Shown one piece after another: positions 10,824 through 21,425 of a stretch of 30,971 bases of DNA. The stretch is from positions 6,573,896 through 6,604,866 of the forward strand of contig JBOZIK010000001.1 in assembly GCA_051453625.1 (NCBI GenBank), given 5' to 3'. The notes under the pieces were generated by a model. It did not search any database. It was not told the origin of the DNA and saw only the letters and a list, made by a program, of their open reading frames with translations. The DNA is from Welwitschia mirabilis. Taxonomy: Eukaryota > Gnetophyta > Gnetopsida > Welwitschiales. The position numbers and the translations under genes were made by a program. Position 1 is the first letter of the stretch. Each line of letters starts with the position of its first letter.

Positions 10824-11399
10824 TTTCAGCTATTTTGCATAGATTTGTTTGATCTTATTAGAAATTAAAGATTAGACTACAAAGAATGAAAAAAAAATCT
10901 AATGCTAAGATGCATGGATGACTTTGAGACTTGATTTTTGAAATGAAGTGAAATTCTAGCCATTATATCTTTTTATTTCATTGATAGTTGAGCTTAATTT
11001 AGCTTCAATTGAGACTTGGATAGAGAGGCTATATCACAAAAAACATAGGTGTATTTTTTAATAGAAGGAAATATGAGGTTTTATGACTTGAAATGATTAT
11101 TGTAAAGGATAAATGGATTGGATGAAAATGAAATTATAAATCCATGCATCCTATGAATAAAAGAGGCATTGAAACTGAGGTTAATATCTCTTTTTTTTCT
11201 TTTTGTTTTTTTGTTTTTTTTGATTTAGTGTTATGGATCTATTATTAAGACAAAGCAAAGTATTGATGAATAAATTTATAATCTTCAAGAGTAGTATAAA
11301 TAATTTTAAGTTTTGATTTGTTAAAGAAAGCATGTTAAAAGATATTTCTAATTCCACCTTAATTTGGTTTTAAGCCCTTTACTATTTATGAGTGACTAC

Positions 11400-12060
11400 T
11401 CCAAGCATTTAATGATATTAAGCATTAATTATTATGGTATCTTCTTGAAATAAATTTAAACTTTTATTCATGAATAATTCAGTGTTTCATTACAAGTGAG
11501 CGTTTATAGCTCTAATGTAGTTTAATGTCCCATAATTAAATCCTTAGAATTGCATTACCAGTAGGCGTCCATAGCCTTAATGAATTTAACTAAACCTAAT
11601 AATCATGATTCAAAAACATTATGCTTAAAACTTCTAGAGTTGTTCTAAGAATTTTTCACAAGCATAAGAGGATCATTAACTCATTAGCTTGATTGAGAAG
11701 CAATCTCATATATAGAAATTATTCAAGTAAAATCATAATACAAGAGCAAAAAAACTACCTTTTCCCTTAGGATTTCTATATTAAATATCTCAAATGACTA
11801 TAAAATTCAATAAATAACTTGAAAAATAAAGATAACATTTTTATAAAAATAAATAATTTACAAAATCTGAAAAAAAAAACTTTAAAAAGACAAAGATCAC
11901 TTTATCATTGTCTTTTTAAAAATGGTCATTAACTAGGATCATTAAGTCTCATGAACTCATAAGAAGATGAAAGAGGTAAATAAAAAAGTTTCAAGCAAGA
12001 AATAATGATTTTAAATTGGTGGTGATTCTTTGGATTTTCACTGATAAAAATGCCATTTGG
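11400..12060 (-). repeat. Block shared with 16150-16870
   Basis: Diverged but collinear with 16150-16870. Shared anchors are gcgtccatagcc/gcatccatagcc followed by aatg and ttaactaaac, then cataagaggatcatt/cataaagaggtcatt, then gtcattaactaggatcattaagtctca/gccatcaaccaggattatcaaatctca, then gaaataatgattt/gaaatagtgattt. Within this copy the motif cattac..gt..gcgt..atagc is itself present twice, about 62 bases apart (11490 and 11552). No coding sense was found. Confidence 0.6.
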
Positions 12061-12070
12061 CAACATGTTC

Positions 12071-13369
12071 AAGATATAACTCAGCTATGCTTCTGTCTTT
12101 TGTTAATGACACATGAATGCAAGATTATCCTAATCAATACAAATCTTACATAGTCAAGTCCAACTTTTATCAATAATAATCTAGGAATTTTGTTATATAA
12201 AAGGTTCCAAATTAATTCTTCTATAGGAATAATGAAGATTAAAAAACAGTAAACAATGTACTTCTATTTTAGCAGTAGATCAAAGAGACTTTAAAGATAA
12301 AAATGAAAAAAGAGTTTCAATGGCCAAAAATCTAAAAACAAACATAGCACTCAAGGATTAACTTAAGTGTTTTGACAATTAAAAACTTTCATTGAAAGAT
12401 ATAGTACAAGTTCTATCTTAAATTCTAATTTCTTGAAGTTTTTTCGTGGCTTGAATCATAGCGATATTATCTCATTCATCACATGAGTAGTGATGAAATA
12501 CTTTCACCACTTTGATCCTTATAGCATGTTTACAAGCATGATAAGTATGAAACAAATCCTAAGAACCACCAAATAACATAAAACTATGAAATAAAAATGT
12601 TAAAAAAAAGATTCCCTTAAAAAAATAAATAACTTGATAATGTTATAACTTCATATCAAGTATTAGAAGTATGAACTAAATTACATTTAAAATAAAGAGG
12701 TAAAAGCTACTATTTTTATTAACTGAAAGGAATTGTGCAATACATCAAGTAAATAAATCTTAAGCTTGTAAATAAATCTTAAGCTTGTATAAGAAACATC
12801 ACACTAGTCTCAAGACTAGCTTATTTCCAAAGAAGAGAAATTAGAAAGACATTTCACAAGTGTTTATTTTCTAAGAATCAATGCTCTTCTTAGCCCAAAG
12901 ATCCTATCCATTATAAACTGGTGTGTTGGGCCCTTTCTATGGGGAAAACTAAGGCTAGGGTTTAATACTTTAGGGTTGTCTAATTAAGGCCTTACATTAT
13001 AAATTCATCACTTTTATGAAAAAAGATAATAGTTAATTCTGAGGTTATAATTAGCTGATCCCATAATTGAAATCTGATTGAGTTTTTATGATGGCTTTAG
13101 AATGTAAGTTTGGAAGGCATGCTACAAAAGGGACCAATGCTATGATACACATAACTAGCACTACTGGCATTTTCTATTAGATTAGGTCCACTTTATGATA
13201 TGTGCTTCAACATGTAGTTTGATATCTGAAAACATCATGGAGAAATACATAAGTTCACACATGATATTAAAAAGGATAGATAACATATTTTTATAATAAA
13301 TTAATATCTTCTCTTATGCTAGACTGTCTTGATATACTTGAGTTAAACATTACTTTTTACATGTTATCA
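12071..13369 (-). repeat. 3' LTR of the Athila-like element
   Basis: Collinear with 27431-28699. Anchors include agctatgct (12083/27451), caagattatcctaatcaatacaaa/taagatcatcctaacaatacaaa, a block at 12460-12590 that pairs with 27850-27970, and the end tttttacatgttatca/tttttacatgttaata. On the minus strand it begins TGATAACATG. The left border is uncertain by a few bases because the TG/CA ends are eroded. Confidence 0.75.
12751..12788. repeat. Perfect 19-base tandem duplication
   Basis: aaataaatcttaagcttgt occurs twice in a row with no mismatch. The partner LTR does not show it, so it arose after insertion. Confidence 0.9.
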
Positions 13370-13398
13370 CAACAGTTATTTTATCATGTATGTATCTA

Positions 13399-14218
13399 AT
13401 CATCTTGAGACTAATTTTTCAGGAAAAAAAATCCATCTTGTATTGTATAGTAAAACCAAATCTCCTTCATGAAAGTTTTTTCTCTAAATATATTGGTAAT
13501 GAAAGTTTTTAATTTTCTTCTTATTAATTTTCATATTTTTATAAGCATCATTTATAATCTCATCTAATTCATTAAGTTTAATTTCTATATGTTTTATTAC
13601 CACATATAGGTATTAATGAGATTTATGTTCAAGATCTACAGGTAAATAATAAGTGTTATCATAAACTAATATAAAAGGTCACATTCCTAGTGGAGTTTTG
13701 TATGTCATCTTATAATTCCACAAAACATCATTTAATTTTGTAATACTAGTCTTTTCTATTTGAACTTATCATTTTTCACAAGATGTCCTTAATTTCCCTC
13801 TTGGTAACCTCAACTTGTTTACTAGTTTGAGCATGGTAGGGTATGGTAATATTACAAGTAAACCCATGTCTAGTAAGAATCTTGTTGAAAATTCTATTAT
13901 ACAAGTGATAGTCATAATCACTAATCAAGACTCTTGGATATCCGAATATAGTCAGAATGTATTGCTTAAATAATTTTACTATAGTTTAGACATCATTATT
14001 TATATAAGCACAAGCTTCAACACCCATAGTTAAATGGTGAATACAAACTAGGATGTATTGATATCCATTAGAAAGAGGATAAGGGCCTTGAAAATTAATT
14101 TTCCATACATAAAATGGTGTCATAATAAGAATTTAACTTAATTCATCATATTTGGTGTCATGATAAGGTTTGGACTTAATTCATCATAGTTATCTTAGTA
14201 ATACTTTTAATTTTTTGA
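13399..14218 (-). pseudogene. Integrase core and C-terminal part (split downstream piece)
   Basis: Reading leftward from 14218, the remains begin with the end of the zinc-finger linker (FQKIKSITKI). The core follows at 14108 (VWKINFQGPYPLSNG), with the first catalytic Asp changed to Asn. Next come VEACAYINNDV, the second Asp kept in ISDYDYH (about 13903-13921), an HAQTSKQVEVTKREIKDIL segment that keeps the catalytic Glu, and NRKD. The C-terminal domain motif LLYNTRWIFFPEKLVSR ends near 13401. There are several stops. The first part of the same domain is at 20524-20760, on the other side of a 6.3 kb insertion. Normally integrase would run further past this motif. Here the LTR begins within about 30 bases and no polypurine tract is seen, which suggests a deletion. 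The role would be joining retroelement cDNA to host DNA in the nucleus. Confidence 0.85.
14116..14191. repeat. 38-base tandem duplication in integrase remnant
   Basis: ggtgtcataataagaattta...cttaattcatcata and ggtgtcatgataaggtttgg...cttaattcatcatag are adjacent copies with a period of 38. The length is not a multiple of three, so it shifts the reading frame. The copies have diverged, so it is old. Confidence 0.8.
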
Positions 14219-14223
14219 AAATT
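14219..14223. repeat. Target-site duplication, left (aaatt)
   Basis: aaatt here and aaatc at 20519-20523 flank the nested element and differ by one transition. Five bases is the usual size for gypsy integrase. Confidence 0.7.
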
Positions 14224-15506
14224 TAATCATAGCTTTGTAGTGATTCAGATTTATTTAAGTTTACACTTAGGTCCATTCTTCCATAGGGATATATATATAT
14301 GGTAACTTTTACAAAAGTAACATGATTATTATAACTTGCAATAAAAACTCAATTAAAATAAAATTGAAGATTAAGAAGGAAAGTGATCTTTGATTGGCAA
14401 TGCAAGAAAATGGAAATGCTCCAAGGATTTCATCAATTTGTCCTTTTCTCTACCTTCACTCTAATGATTTATATATCTTAAAATTAACAATTAATTAAAC
14501 TCCACCTAAAAATTGTGAAACCCAAATGATTGTGCAATAAAAATGAAAGAATAAAACTAACTTAGAATTAGCCCTACTAAATATTGTTGATGCTAAATTA
14601 ATGTGCAATAATAATGAAAGGATTAAAACTAATTTTAGAAATGGTCTTACTTAAATATTACTAATACCAAATGAGTTTATGCATTAATAGTGAAAGGGTC
14701 CAAAATAATTCTTTTATTAAAACTAACATAAATTATACATTAGATCAAATTAAGGAGGTGAAGAAGAAGAACTCCTCAAGTAGCCTTGAATCATTCTACC
14801 CTCAAGAAAGGTTATTAAATCATCATAACATCCTAGCCTCCAAGTCTTCCCCATGTTAAGCCAACTAAAATATGTTTACAATGGGTATTCAAAGCCCTTT
14901 TATAGTGAAGGCTTGGATCTAAGTCATGATTGTGTTAGGTGGTGGTTTACTTAAGGGCGATTACATAAGAAGGAAGTTATAATTTTTGGTATGTATCCAC
15001 AAAGAAGGGTTCCTTTATATTCTAATGCAAACATGGCAATGACATATCCTCTGACTGTTGATGATGCTACCAACAGATATCATGTCATGTTTATTCCACA
15101 TGACCATCCTCGTTGTCTCCATAGGTCTCTACATTATGTCATCTTGAACTTCTACATGTGTCATCAAGTATAAAAATTTTCTTTAGATTATTTTTGACTT
15201 AGCCCATAAGCTGATTGTGATAAACTTCCCAATTTATTACAATAATGTAAGTTTTATGATGTTTTGGGTTATAAAGTTCTATATAATGGTGTCAGCGTTG
15301 TGTGTTGAAACTATTTCAATTTTGGAAGTATTCTTTAGATGCTAATAACAAACCTACTAATGTTAGGGGAAAGTTCATAATCTTATAAAAAATAGTAAAA
15401 ATAGTAGAAAATGTTAATATGTGATAAAATAATGCATTTTAGTTTTCTCCATATACTAAATTAATCAATTAAACTTACATAGAATGTCAATTTTGACATG
15501 TAATCA
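14224..15506 (-). repeat. 3' LTR of the nested element
   Basis: On the minus strand it starts TGATTACATGTCAAAATTG and ends near the mutated end TA. It pairs over its full length with 19285-20518, for example cattcttccatagg, catgattatta.aacttgcaataaaaa, aaagtgatctttgatt, aaattaatcaattaaactt. The open frames at 14671-14859 and 14991-15173 are antisense frames inside the LTR, not genes. Confidence 0.85.
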
Positions 15507-15520
15507 CACCCCCTAACTAG
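15507..15520 (-). other. Polypurine tract of the nested element
   Basis: On the minus strand ctagttagggggtg stands directly before the TGATTACATG LTR start. This primes plus-strand synthesis and fixes the left LTR as the 3' LTR. Confidence 0.8.
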
Positions 15521-17250
15521 TCTTTTGCTAGTCCTTTAGCAAAAAGTTAATGTAGAAATGGTATCATAGAAAAATTAACTAAGTGAAAATGACAAGTAGG
15601 AAATGATATGATATTTCTAAAAAAATTTGATCATTTTTTTGATAATTTAAGATATCAAAATCAAAAAAACTTATGAAAATGGATGTCATACCCCCAATCA
15701 AATTTAAACTTTGTTCTCAAAGTTATAAAGATAGGAAATTTGAGAGAAGTCTTTTGATAACAAGTCAACTACATGGCTAATGAATGATTTTGATGAATGT
15801 ATTAAGGGAATACCACACTATAATCCATGGGAAAATAAAACATAAATCCTAATGAAAATCCATCATCTATCAATTCAAAAGCTAGATTACCTGTATTGAT
15901 GGACGCATTTATTTAAAATTTCATGCATTTTATTGTAAATTTAAATGTATCATGATATCATACAAATAAGATATCTTCTAAGTAAACCTGTAAGCAATAA
16001 AAAATTAGTTAATTGAATTTTCAAGTACATAAATTAAGGAAATTAAATACAAAAGGGTCTGCGAATTCCACCTTTTTCATTTCAATTTACCTTTTTCTAC
16101 AATCACACTTTATTTCTTCTTTTAAGAATTTAGATGAAATTAGGCATTTAGTATTATGATAGCACCTTACAATAGAGTTAAGCATGTTGATATATGGAGT
16201 TAGTATTGCATTGTCAACAATCATTTAAATCCCTAATGTAGTTGAACATGTCATAAATTAAATTACTAGATCTGCATTTCTTGCGAGCATCCATAGCCCC
16301 AATGCAGTTAACTAAACCCAATTTTTAATTGATTAATCACTAATGTGCTTTTAGAGAGGAGATATTTCATTTTATTTTTAATCATTCTACTCATATTCAA
16401 TAATTTTTAATGTGCATAAAGAGGTCATTGTCTTATTATCCTAATAAAGATAAATCTTTTCCTCATAAAATGATTTGAAAAATAATTACTCAACATGAAA
16501 GTATATTCCACCTTAATTCAACCATATTATCCAAGTGGAAGACCTTACGTCCAATAAATCTTAATAAGTTAACTTGAAAATAAGCAAAACCTTTCCTTGA
16601 AAACTACAAGTAAACTTAAATTCTACCAATTTTAATAATAATGTGATCACTTATTAACAGTTTATTCTATAATAATAATGTGATCACTTATTAATATTTT
16701 ATTGCATTAAGGGCCATCAACCAGGATTATCAAATCTCAAAAACTCGTGAATGGATGAAAGGTAAGGGTGGTTGGTAAACTTTATTAAATGGTAAAAAAG
16801 TGAAAGTGGATAAGGAAATAGTGATTTATCCTGTGGCATGGAAAGTATTTTGTGTTTCCTACATGAAAATGTTTAAGTTTGTGATTATATAGGTGGAATT
16901 ACTTAGGTGGTTTGAGACATGAAAGAGCATCAAGCACAATATTTTTTAACATTTTTAATTTTTTAAACTAACATATATTCTAAAAGAAAAATCTATTCTA
17001 AAAGAAAGCCTAAACTAAAAGCACACAAAAAAAATTAAGAGTTCTTCAAGGGACTTTCCAAGGTATTGCTTGCGTGAAGGTTCAAAATAATGAATGCGAT
17101 GTTTGAATAATGTGTCAAATTATGCAACACATTCAAAAAGAAGACCAAATCCCTATAAAAATTTATACATGAATTCATAAAATTTTGAAGAATATTAACA
17201 TTAGTAGTAAAATTTAATCATTCAAAATTAGAAAATTTTCATTTCTTAGC
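15521..17250. other. Long 3' non-coding part of the nested element
   Basis: No coding motif was seen between the gag-like stop and the polypurine tract. The section 16150-16870 is related to 11400-12060. In complete relatives this place would be occupied by pol, so this non-coding filler is part of what makes the element non-autonomous. Confidence 0.55.
16633..16694. repeat. Tandem duplication with exact 25-base core
   Basis: taataataatgtgatcacttattaa occurs at 16633-16657 and again at 16670-16694, period 37, with no mismatch. The block at 11400-12060 has only one weak equivalent, so this is a local event. Confidence 0.85.
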
Positions 17251-18400
17251 CTACCCATGTTTACTTAATAACTCATGTAAGACATCATTTTCGGGTGAAG
17301 ATGAGGGTGAATTAGAAATCATAAGAGAATCCAAATGATTATTAAGGGGAGTATCAGAAGGTAGTTCCAAAGGTATGGAAGGTTTATCTTCATCATTAAG
17401 ATTTGAGTCATGCTTAAAAGATGAAAAGGTCATAATTGGCTCAAGATGTTATTGAGAAAAAGGTAAAAGCTCTTCATAGTATATTATCGATAGGATCTTA
17501 GCTAATGTTCTTTTATTCATTAAGGCTTTTAAGAAATTCCCCCTCATATGATTGCTCAAGTGATAAAGATTGTGGTTTAAATAAGTTAATGTCATTTCTT
17601 TCATCTATGTCGCTTATTGATCGATCCTCTATGATATAGCTTTCTAATTTTCCATTTTTCTTAAATGAATACTCACTAACTAGGGATTAATAATTGTCAG
17701 ATACATCCAATCCTATTTCAAAATATAATCTAGATGCACCTAACTGATCACTTTCTAAGGTAGTTCTAAACTTAAGGTCCTCTTAAATATCATCATTAGT
17801 TTTGTTTTGGGCTTCTTCATGAGTTTCTTCCTCATTGTTAAGGGATATGGCCTAGGTTTTATTGATTCTAGTATTATTAATCCCTCCAAATTTTTCTAAG
17901 CTTGTAGGTTCATGGAATATAGGATATTTTTCTTAATTTCATTATTGGTTAAGATTCCTAAGAATTTGATCATTAGTTTTAGCCATTTGTTGAAGAAGTT
18001 GCTTGAGACTTTTATTAGTTTGATTAGTTGTTTTTTTTAAAGATCAAGAATGGGCTTGAAATGTATTAGAAGAAGATTTAGAAGCACCTTATAAAAATCT
18101 TTGGAAAGTATCCTTAAAAAAAGTTGAGATGAATTATTGGGGTAAGAAACATGACAAGTATTGGTAATCGAATGAGAAAGGATATGAGAAGTAAAATAAA
18201 GGGTACGGATCAAAGAATGAAGAATATAAATATGATGAATATAAAGTTGAGAAATATGAATTGTGAGAGGCAATGAAAGGCATGTGATCAAACTCCTATG
18301 ATTCATCATAAGGATTTTGGAATTCATAGTTGCAAGGAGGTTGATTCATGTATGGATGGAGTTGATGATACCTTTCAAATGTCTACCTAAATTGATAGAA
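17251..18400 (-). pseudogene. Gag-like ORF of the nested element, broken
   Basis: Reading leftward from about 18400: a Pro/Tyr/Asn-rich part (YMNQPPCNYEFQNPYDES at about 18292-18345), then a Ser/Tyr/Phe/His-rich stretch. A coiled-coil-like segment follows (SLKQLLQQMAKTNDQILRNL, about 17950-18015), and then a long acidic and Ser-rich C-terminal half with Asp/Glu/Asn runs. It ends in a 60-residue open piece at 17251-17433 (stop at its left end, final motif LHELLSKHG). Several stops interrupt the path. The first parts resemble the C-terminal region of Athila-type Gag as I recall it. No zinc knuckle or protease was found. It would have been a structural, particle-forming or RNA-binding protein. 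The acidic second half I do not recognise. Confidence 0.6.
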
Positions 18401-19261
18401 GTTTCCTATAGTTCATTTAGGTTATTCATGACTCTAGAAACTATAGGGATAGACAGGTTTCAGATTGGAAGGTGTTTCAAACAAATTCTAAGCACAACTT
18501 ATGGTTTAAGTGTAAGAAAATGTTTAAGAGTTTAGGTTTAGAGTCTACATTTTCTAGAATTTTCTAAGTTTCATAGAAAACTTGTAAGCAGAAAGGGTTT
18601 AGAGAGTTCATAAAAGAATTATATCAAAGGTTAAGAGGCTTTAGAGTAGAAACACCAGTGGTGTTGGTCAAGGAATGTAATGGCACAAGTCCTATTGAGT
18701 AAAATAATTTAGGAAAAAGACAAAAGCTTCATGCAATCCACATAAAAGGTTTTATGTTACAGAGTCTGATAAAAAGGTAAGAGAAATCCAAAAATGTCTG
18801 AAACATAAAAATTTGCAAGTTTAGGAAAAATCCTATATAATTTTTATTAACAAAAAAGACTAATAGAAATAAAAATTTACTAAGAATTTACAAAACTCCA
18901 GAAACATAAAATACATAAAACAAATTATTAGAGTTTGGTTTGGTTTTAACTCATAATCTTAGGTTTAATTACACCTTTAAAAAAGTTGTTAAAATTATAA
19001 TATGAAAATATCAGATATAAAAATGAATTTCAAATGTTAGATTTAAAATTTAATCTCAAAAATTTTTATCAATTCAAGTTTTACTAGAAATGAACTAGTA
19101 CCTACCCCTAGAAGAAAAAGAAAACACAAAGAAAAGAGAGATAAGGACTAGTTTGGGTATCACTGGAAATGGACCAGTACTCACCAATAGGAAAATAAAA
19201 ACTAATAGAAACAATTATAAGAATAAAATCATACACTCTTGAAAAAATTATCATACTAATA
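18401..19261. other. Leader and gag N-terminal region of the nested element, decayed
   Basis: Follows the PBS on the minus strand. The part at 19080-19200 has two related units (ttttactagaaatgaactagtacctacc and tatcactggaaatggaccagtactcacc) that resemble units in the leader of the Athila-like element at 26970-27300. No clear start codon or capsid motif could be read. Confidence 0.4.
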
Positions 19262-19279
19262 TCCCTGGCAATGGAGACA
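19262..19279 (-). other. Primer-binding site, tRNA-Asp type
   Basis: On the minus strand TGTCTCCATTGCCAGGGA follows the LTR end after five bases. It matches the recalled tRNA-Asp complement at 14 of 18 positions and is the best preserved of the three in the window. Confidence 0.8.
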
Positions 19280-19284
19280 AAATC

Positions 19285-20518
19285 TGATCATAGCTTTGTA
19301 CTAATCAAGATTTATTTGAGTTTATACTTAGAATCATTCTTCCATAGGAATGTATGTGGTAAATTTTACAAAAGGAACATGATTATTACAACTTGCAATA
19401 AAAAATCAAACATAAGAAAATTATATTTTGAAAAAGAAAGTGATCTTTGATTACCAACACAAGGGAGTGGAAATGCACCAAGGATCTAATCAATTCATCT
19501 TCTTCTTCATCTTTGCTCCAATGATTCTTGTATCCTGAACTTAACAATTAAGTGAGCTCTCCTAAAAATTACTAATGCCAAATGATTATGCAATAATAAT
19601 GAAATAATAAAACCAACTTAGAATTAGTCTTAATAAATATTACTAATGCCAAATTAATGTGCAATAATAATGAAAGGTTTCAAACCAATTCTTTTATTAA
19701 AACTAAAATAAATTATACAACATATCAAATGAAGGAGGTGAAGAAGAAGAACTTCCCAATTAGCCTTGAATCATTCTGCCCCTCAGAAAGGTTATCAGAG
19801 CACCTTGACATCCTAGCCTTCAACTATTCCCCATGTTAATCCAATCAAAGGATGTTTACAATGGATAGTTAAGGCCCTTTTATATATGGAAAAAGGCTTG
19901 GAGGCTAAGTCATAATTGCATTAGAATGTGGTTACAAAAGGGAACTCCTTAAGAGTAGTTACATAAGGAGGAAGTTACAATTTTTGACATATAGTCACAA
20001 AGAAGGATTCCTTTGTCTTCTAATGTAAACATGGTGATAACATGTCCTCTAACTATTGATGATGCTACCAATGGATGTCATGTTATGTTTCTTTCAAATG
20101 ATCATCCTTGTTATCACCACATGTCACTACAACATGTCATCTTAAACTTCTTCCATGTGTCATCAAGTTTAAGGATTTTATTTGAATTATTTATGACTTA
20201 TTCCATAAGTTAATTGTGATGAACTTCCCAATTTATTATAGCAACATGATTTTTATGATGTTTTGGATCAGAAAGTCAGTGGTGTCAATAGTCCTAGATG
20301 GCAATCTAGCATTATGTATTAGAATTCTTTTAGTTTTAAAAGTATTCCTCATAAGCTAGCAACAAACCTACTAATGTATGAGGAAAGTATATAATCTTAT
20401 GTGAAATAGTAAAGAAGGCAAAAAACATTAATATGTAATAAAACAACGCATTTTAATGTTTCTCCTTATGCTAAATTAATCAATTAAACTTGCATAGAAT
20501 TCAATTGGCATACAAACA
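19285..20518 (-). repeat. 5' LTR of the nested element
   Basis: On the minus strand it runs from TGTTTGTATGCCAATTG (ending at 20518 on the plus strand) to CTATGATCA (starting 19285). It is the partner of 14224-15506. The open frames at 19657-19839 and 20013-20213 are antisense LTR frames matching those in the left LTR. Confidence 0.85.
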
Positions 20519-20523
20519 AAATC
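20519..20523. repeat. Target-site duplication, right (aaatc)
   Basis: Near-match of aaatt at 14219-14223. The integrase zinc-finger reading path stops here and resumes left of 14224. Confidence 0.7.
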
Positions 20524-20760
20524 TTCATAAGATTTATAATAAAGATAAGAGTCTTTGAAGATAAAAAACTGATACAATCCACATTGAAGAATCTTTGTGG
20601 TAGTTTTATGGGCATAAAAATAACTACTACAAGACTTACAATGATAAATATTAAGAACATCATGTATTTCAGCTTGAGAAGTGTATGCAAATGATTTGGT
20701 TAGGAAAATACTGAAAAATATAAGGGTCATCCCAAAAGAAGCATTTTACTTAGCTTAAGA
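20524..20760 (-). pseudogene. Integrase zinc-binding N-terminal domain (split upstream piece)
   Basis: Reading leftward it begins with a DDPYIFQYFPNQII segment, a frameshift, then AEIHDVLNIYH, YAHKTTTKILQCGLY, FIFKDSYLYYKSYED. This is the HHCC linker of Athila-type integrase. The first His is present. The second zinc His is replaced by Tyr, and the first Cys by Tyr (Cys TGT to Tyr TAT is one transition). The remaining Cys lies at the insertion point and now reads Phe on the other side. Its continuation is at 13399-14218. The open frame at 20476-20730 that covers this domain runs across the border into the inserted LTR and has no biological meaning as a unit. Confidence 0.85.
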
Positions 20761-21425
20761 ATTTATTCCTATCATTAAAAGTTTAATGAGAAAGAATAGT
20801 TTTAGAGACCAAGTAATTACTAATATTAATATACCAAGTGGATAAAGATGTTCATTAGGAAAAGAGTCATCAATAGGATCTAAATCATGAAAAAAAAAAT
20901 TTATGAATTCTTAAAATATGATCAGCAACTACATTATTAAAACATTTATTATTATTAATTCCTAAATTAATCTCTTATAAGAGTAAAATCCATCTAATTA
21001 ATCTAGGCTTGGAATCCTTCTCAATAAAATGATCCCTAAGGGCTAAATGATGTATGTAAACTATGATCTAGGACCAAGGAGGTATTACCTAAATATCTCT
21101 AAGATAAAACCACTATAAGAAGTTCCTTTCCTATGACAGTGTACTAGGGTTGACTATCATTTAAGTTTTTTCTAGCATAATGAATCACCATTAATTTTTT
21201 CTCAACTTTTTAGTCTAAAACCACATCAAAAGCATAATTACTAGCATTACATATGATCTCAAAAGATAGTTTTCAATCATGTAATTAAATTATTAGTGTT
21301 TTACTAAGTTTTTTAAAATCTTGTCAAAGGCTTATTCACAATTAGATGTCCACTTATAAGTATTACCTTATTAAGAAGGTCACAAAGATGATTAAAATTT
21401 TTTTTTAAGATGTGAATGAACCACT
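20761..21425 (-). pseudogene. RNase H remnant of the Athila-like element
   Basis: Minus-strand wording fits gypsy RNase H and its tail. IHYARKNLNDSQP is followed by KELLIVVLS. After a broken stretch come KPRLIRWILLL (about 20985-21030) and NVVADHILRIH (about 20915-20937), then the connecting DPIDDSFPNEHLYPL that leads into integrase. Stops are frequent (for example before YTVIGKELL). RNase H removes the RNA strand from the RNA-DNA hybrid. The domain is in the expected place between RT and integrase. Confidence 0.8.

Larger units (their letters stand above)
10396..12070. other. Non-coding retroelement remnant
   Basis: No gene is seen. It holds a purine-rich stretch (10550-10740), a poly-T stretch (about 11190-11222), and a block near 11400-12055 that resembles the 3' non-coding part of the element at 14224-20518. 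It also starts with a polypurine-like run (10396-10411). It is most simply part of an older element's internal region into which the large Athila-like element was placed. Confidence 0.45.
14224..20518 (-). mobile_element. Nested non-autonomous LTR retrotransposon, minus strand
   Basis: Complete structure: LTRs of 1283 and 1234 bases, a near-matching 5-base target duplication, PBS at 19262-19279 next to the right (5') LTR, and a polypurine tract at 15507-15520 next to the left (3') LTR. The internal region is 3778 bases and contains only a broken gag-like ORF (17251-18400) plus non-coding DNA. There is no trace of protease, RT, RNase H or integrase. It lies inside the integrase zinc-binding region of the Athila-like element. 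It shares the primer class and a similar repeat-bearing leader with that element, so an Athila-type partner probably supplied the enzymes. LTR divergence looks high by eye, so the insertion is old. Confidence 0.85.

Noticed and set aside
18037-18327. 96-residue minus-strand frame
   Set aside because: It is an out-of-frame reading of the gag-like region; the neighbouring frame gives the Pro/Tyr-rich Gag-like wording.
20476-20730. 84-residue frame as an independent gene
   Set aside because: It is the integrase zinc-finger remnant running across the insertion border into LTR sequence, so its last residues are chance.
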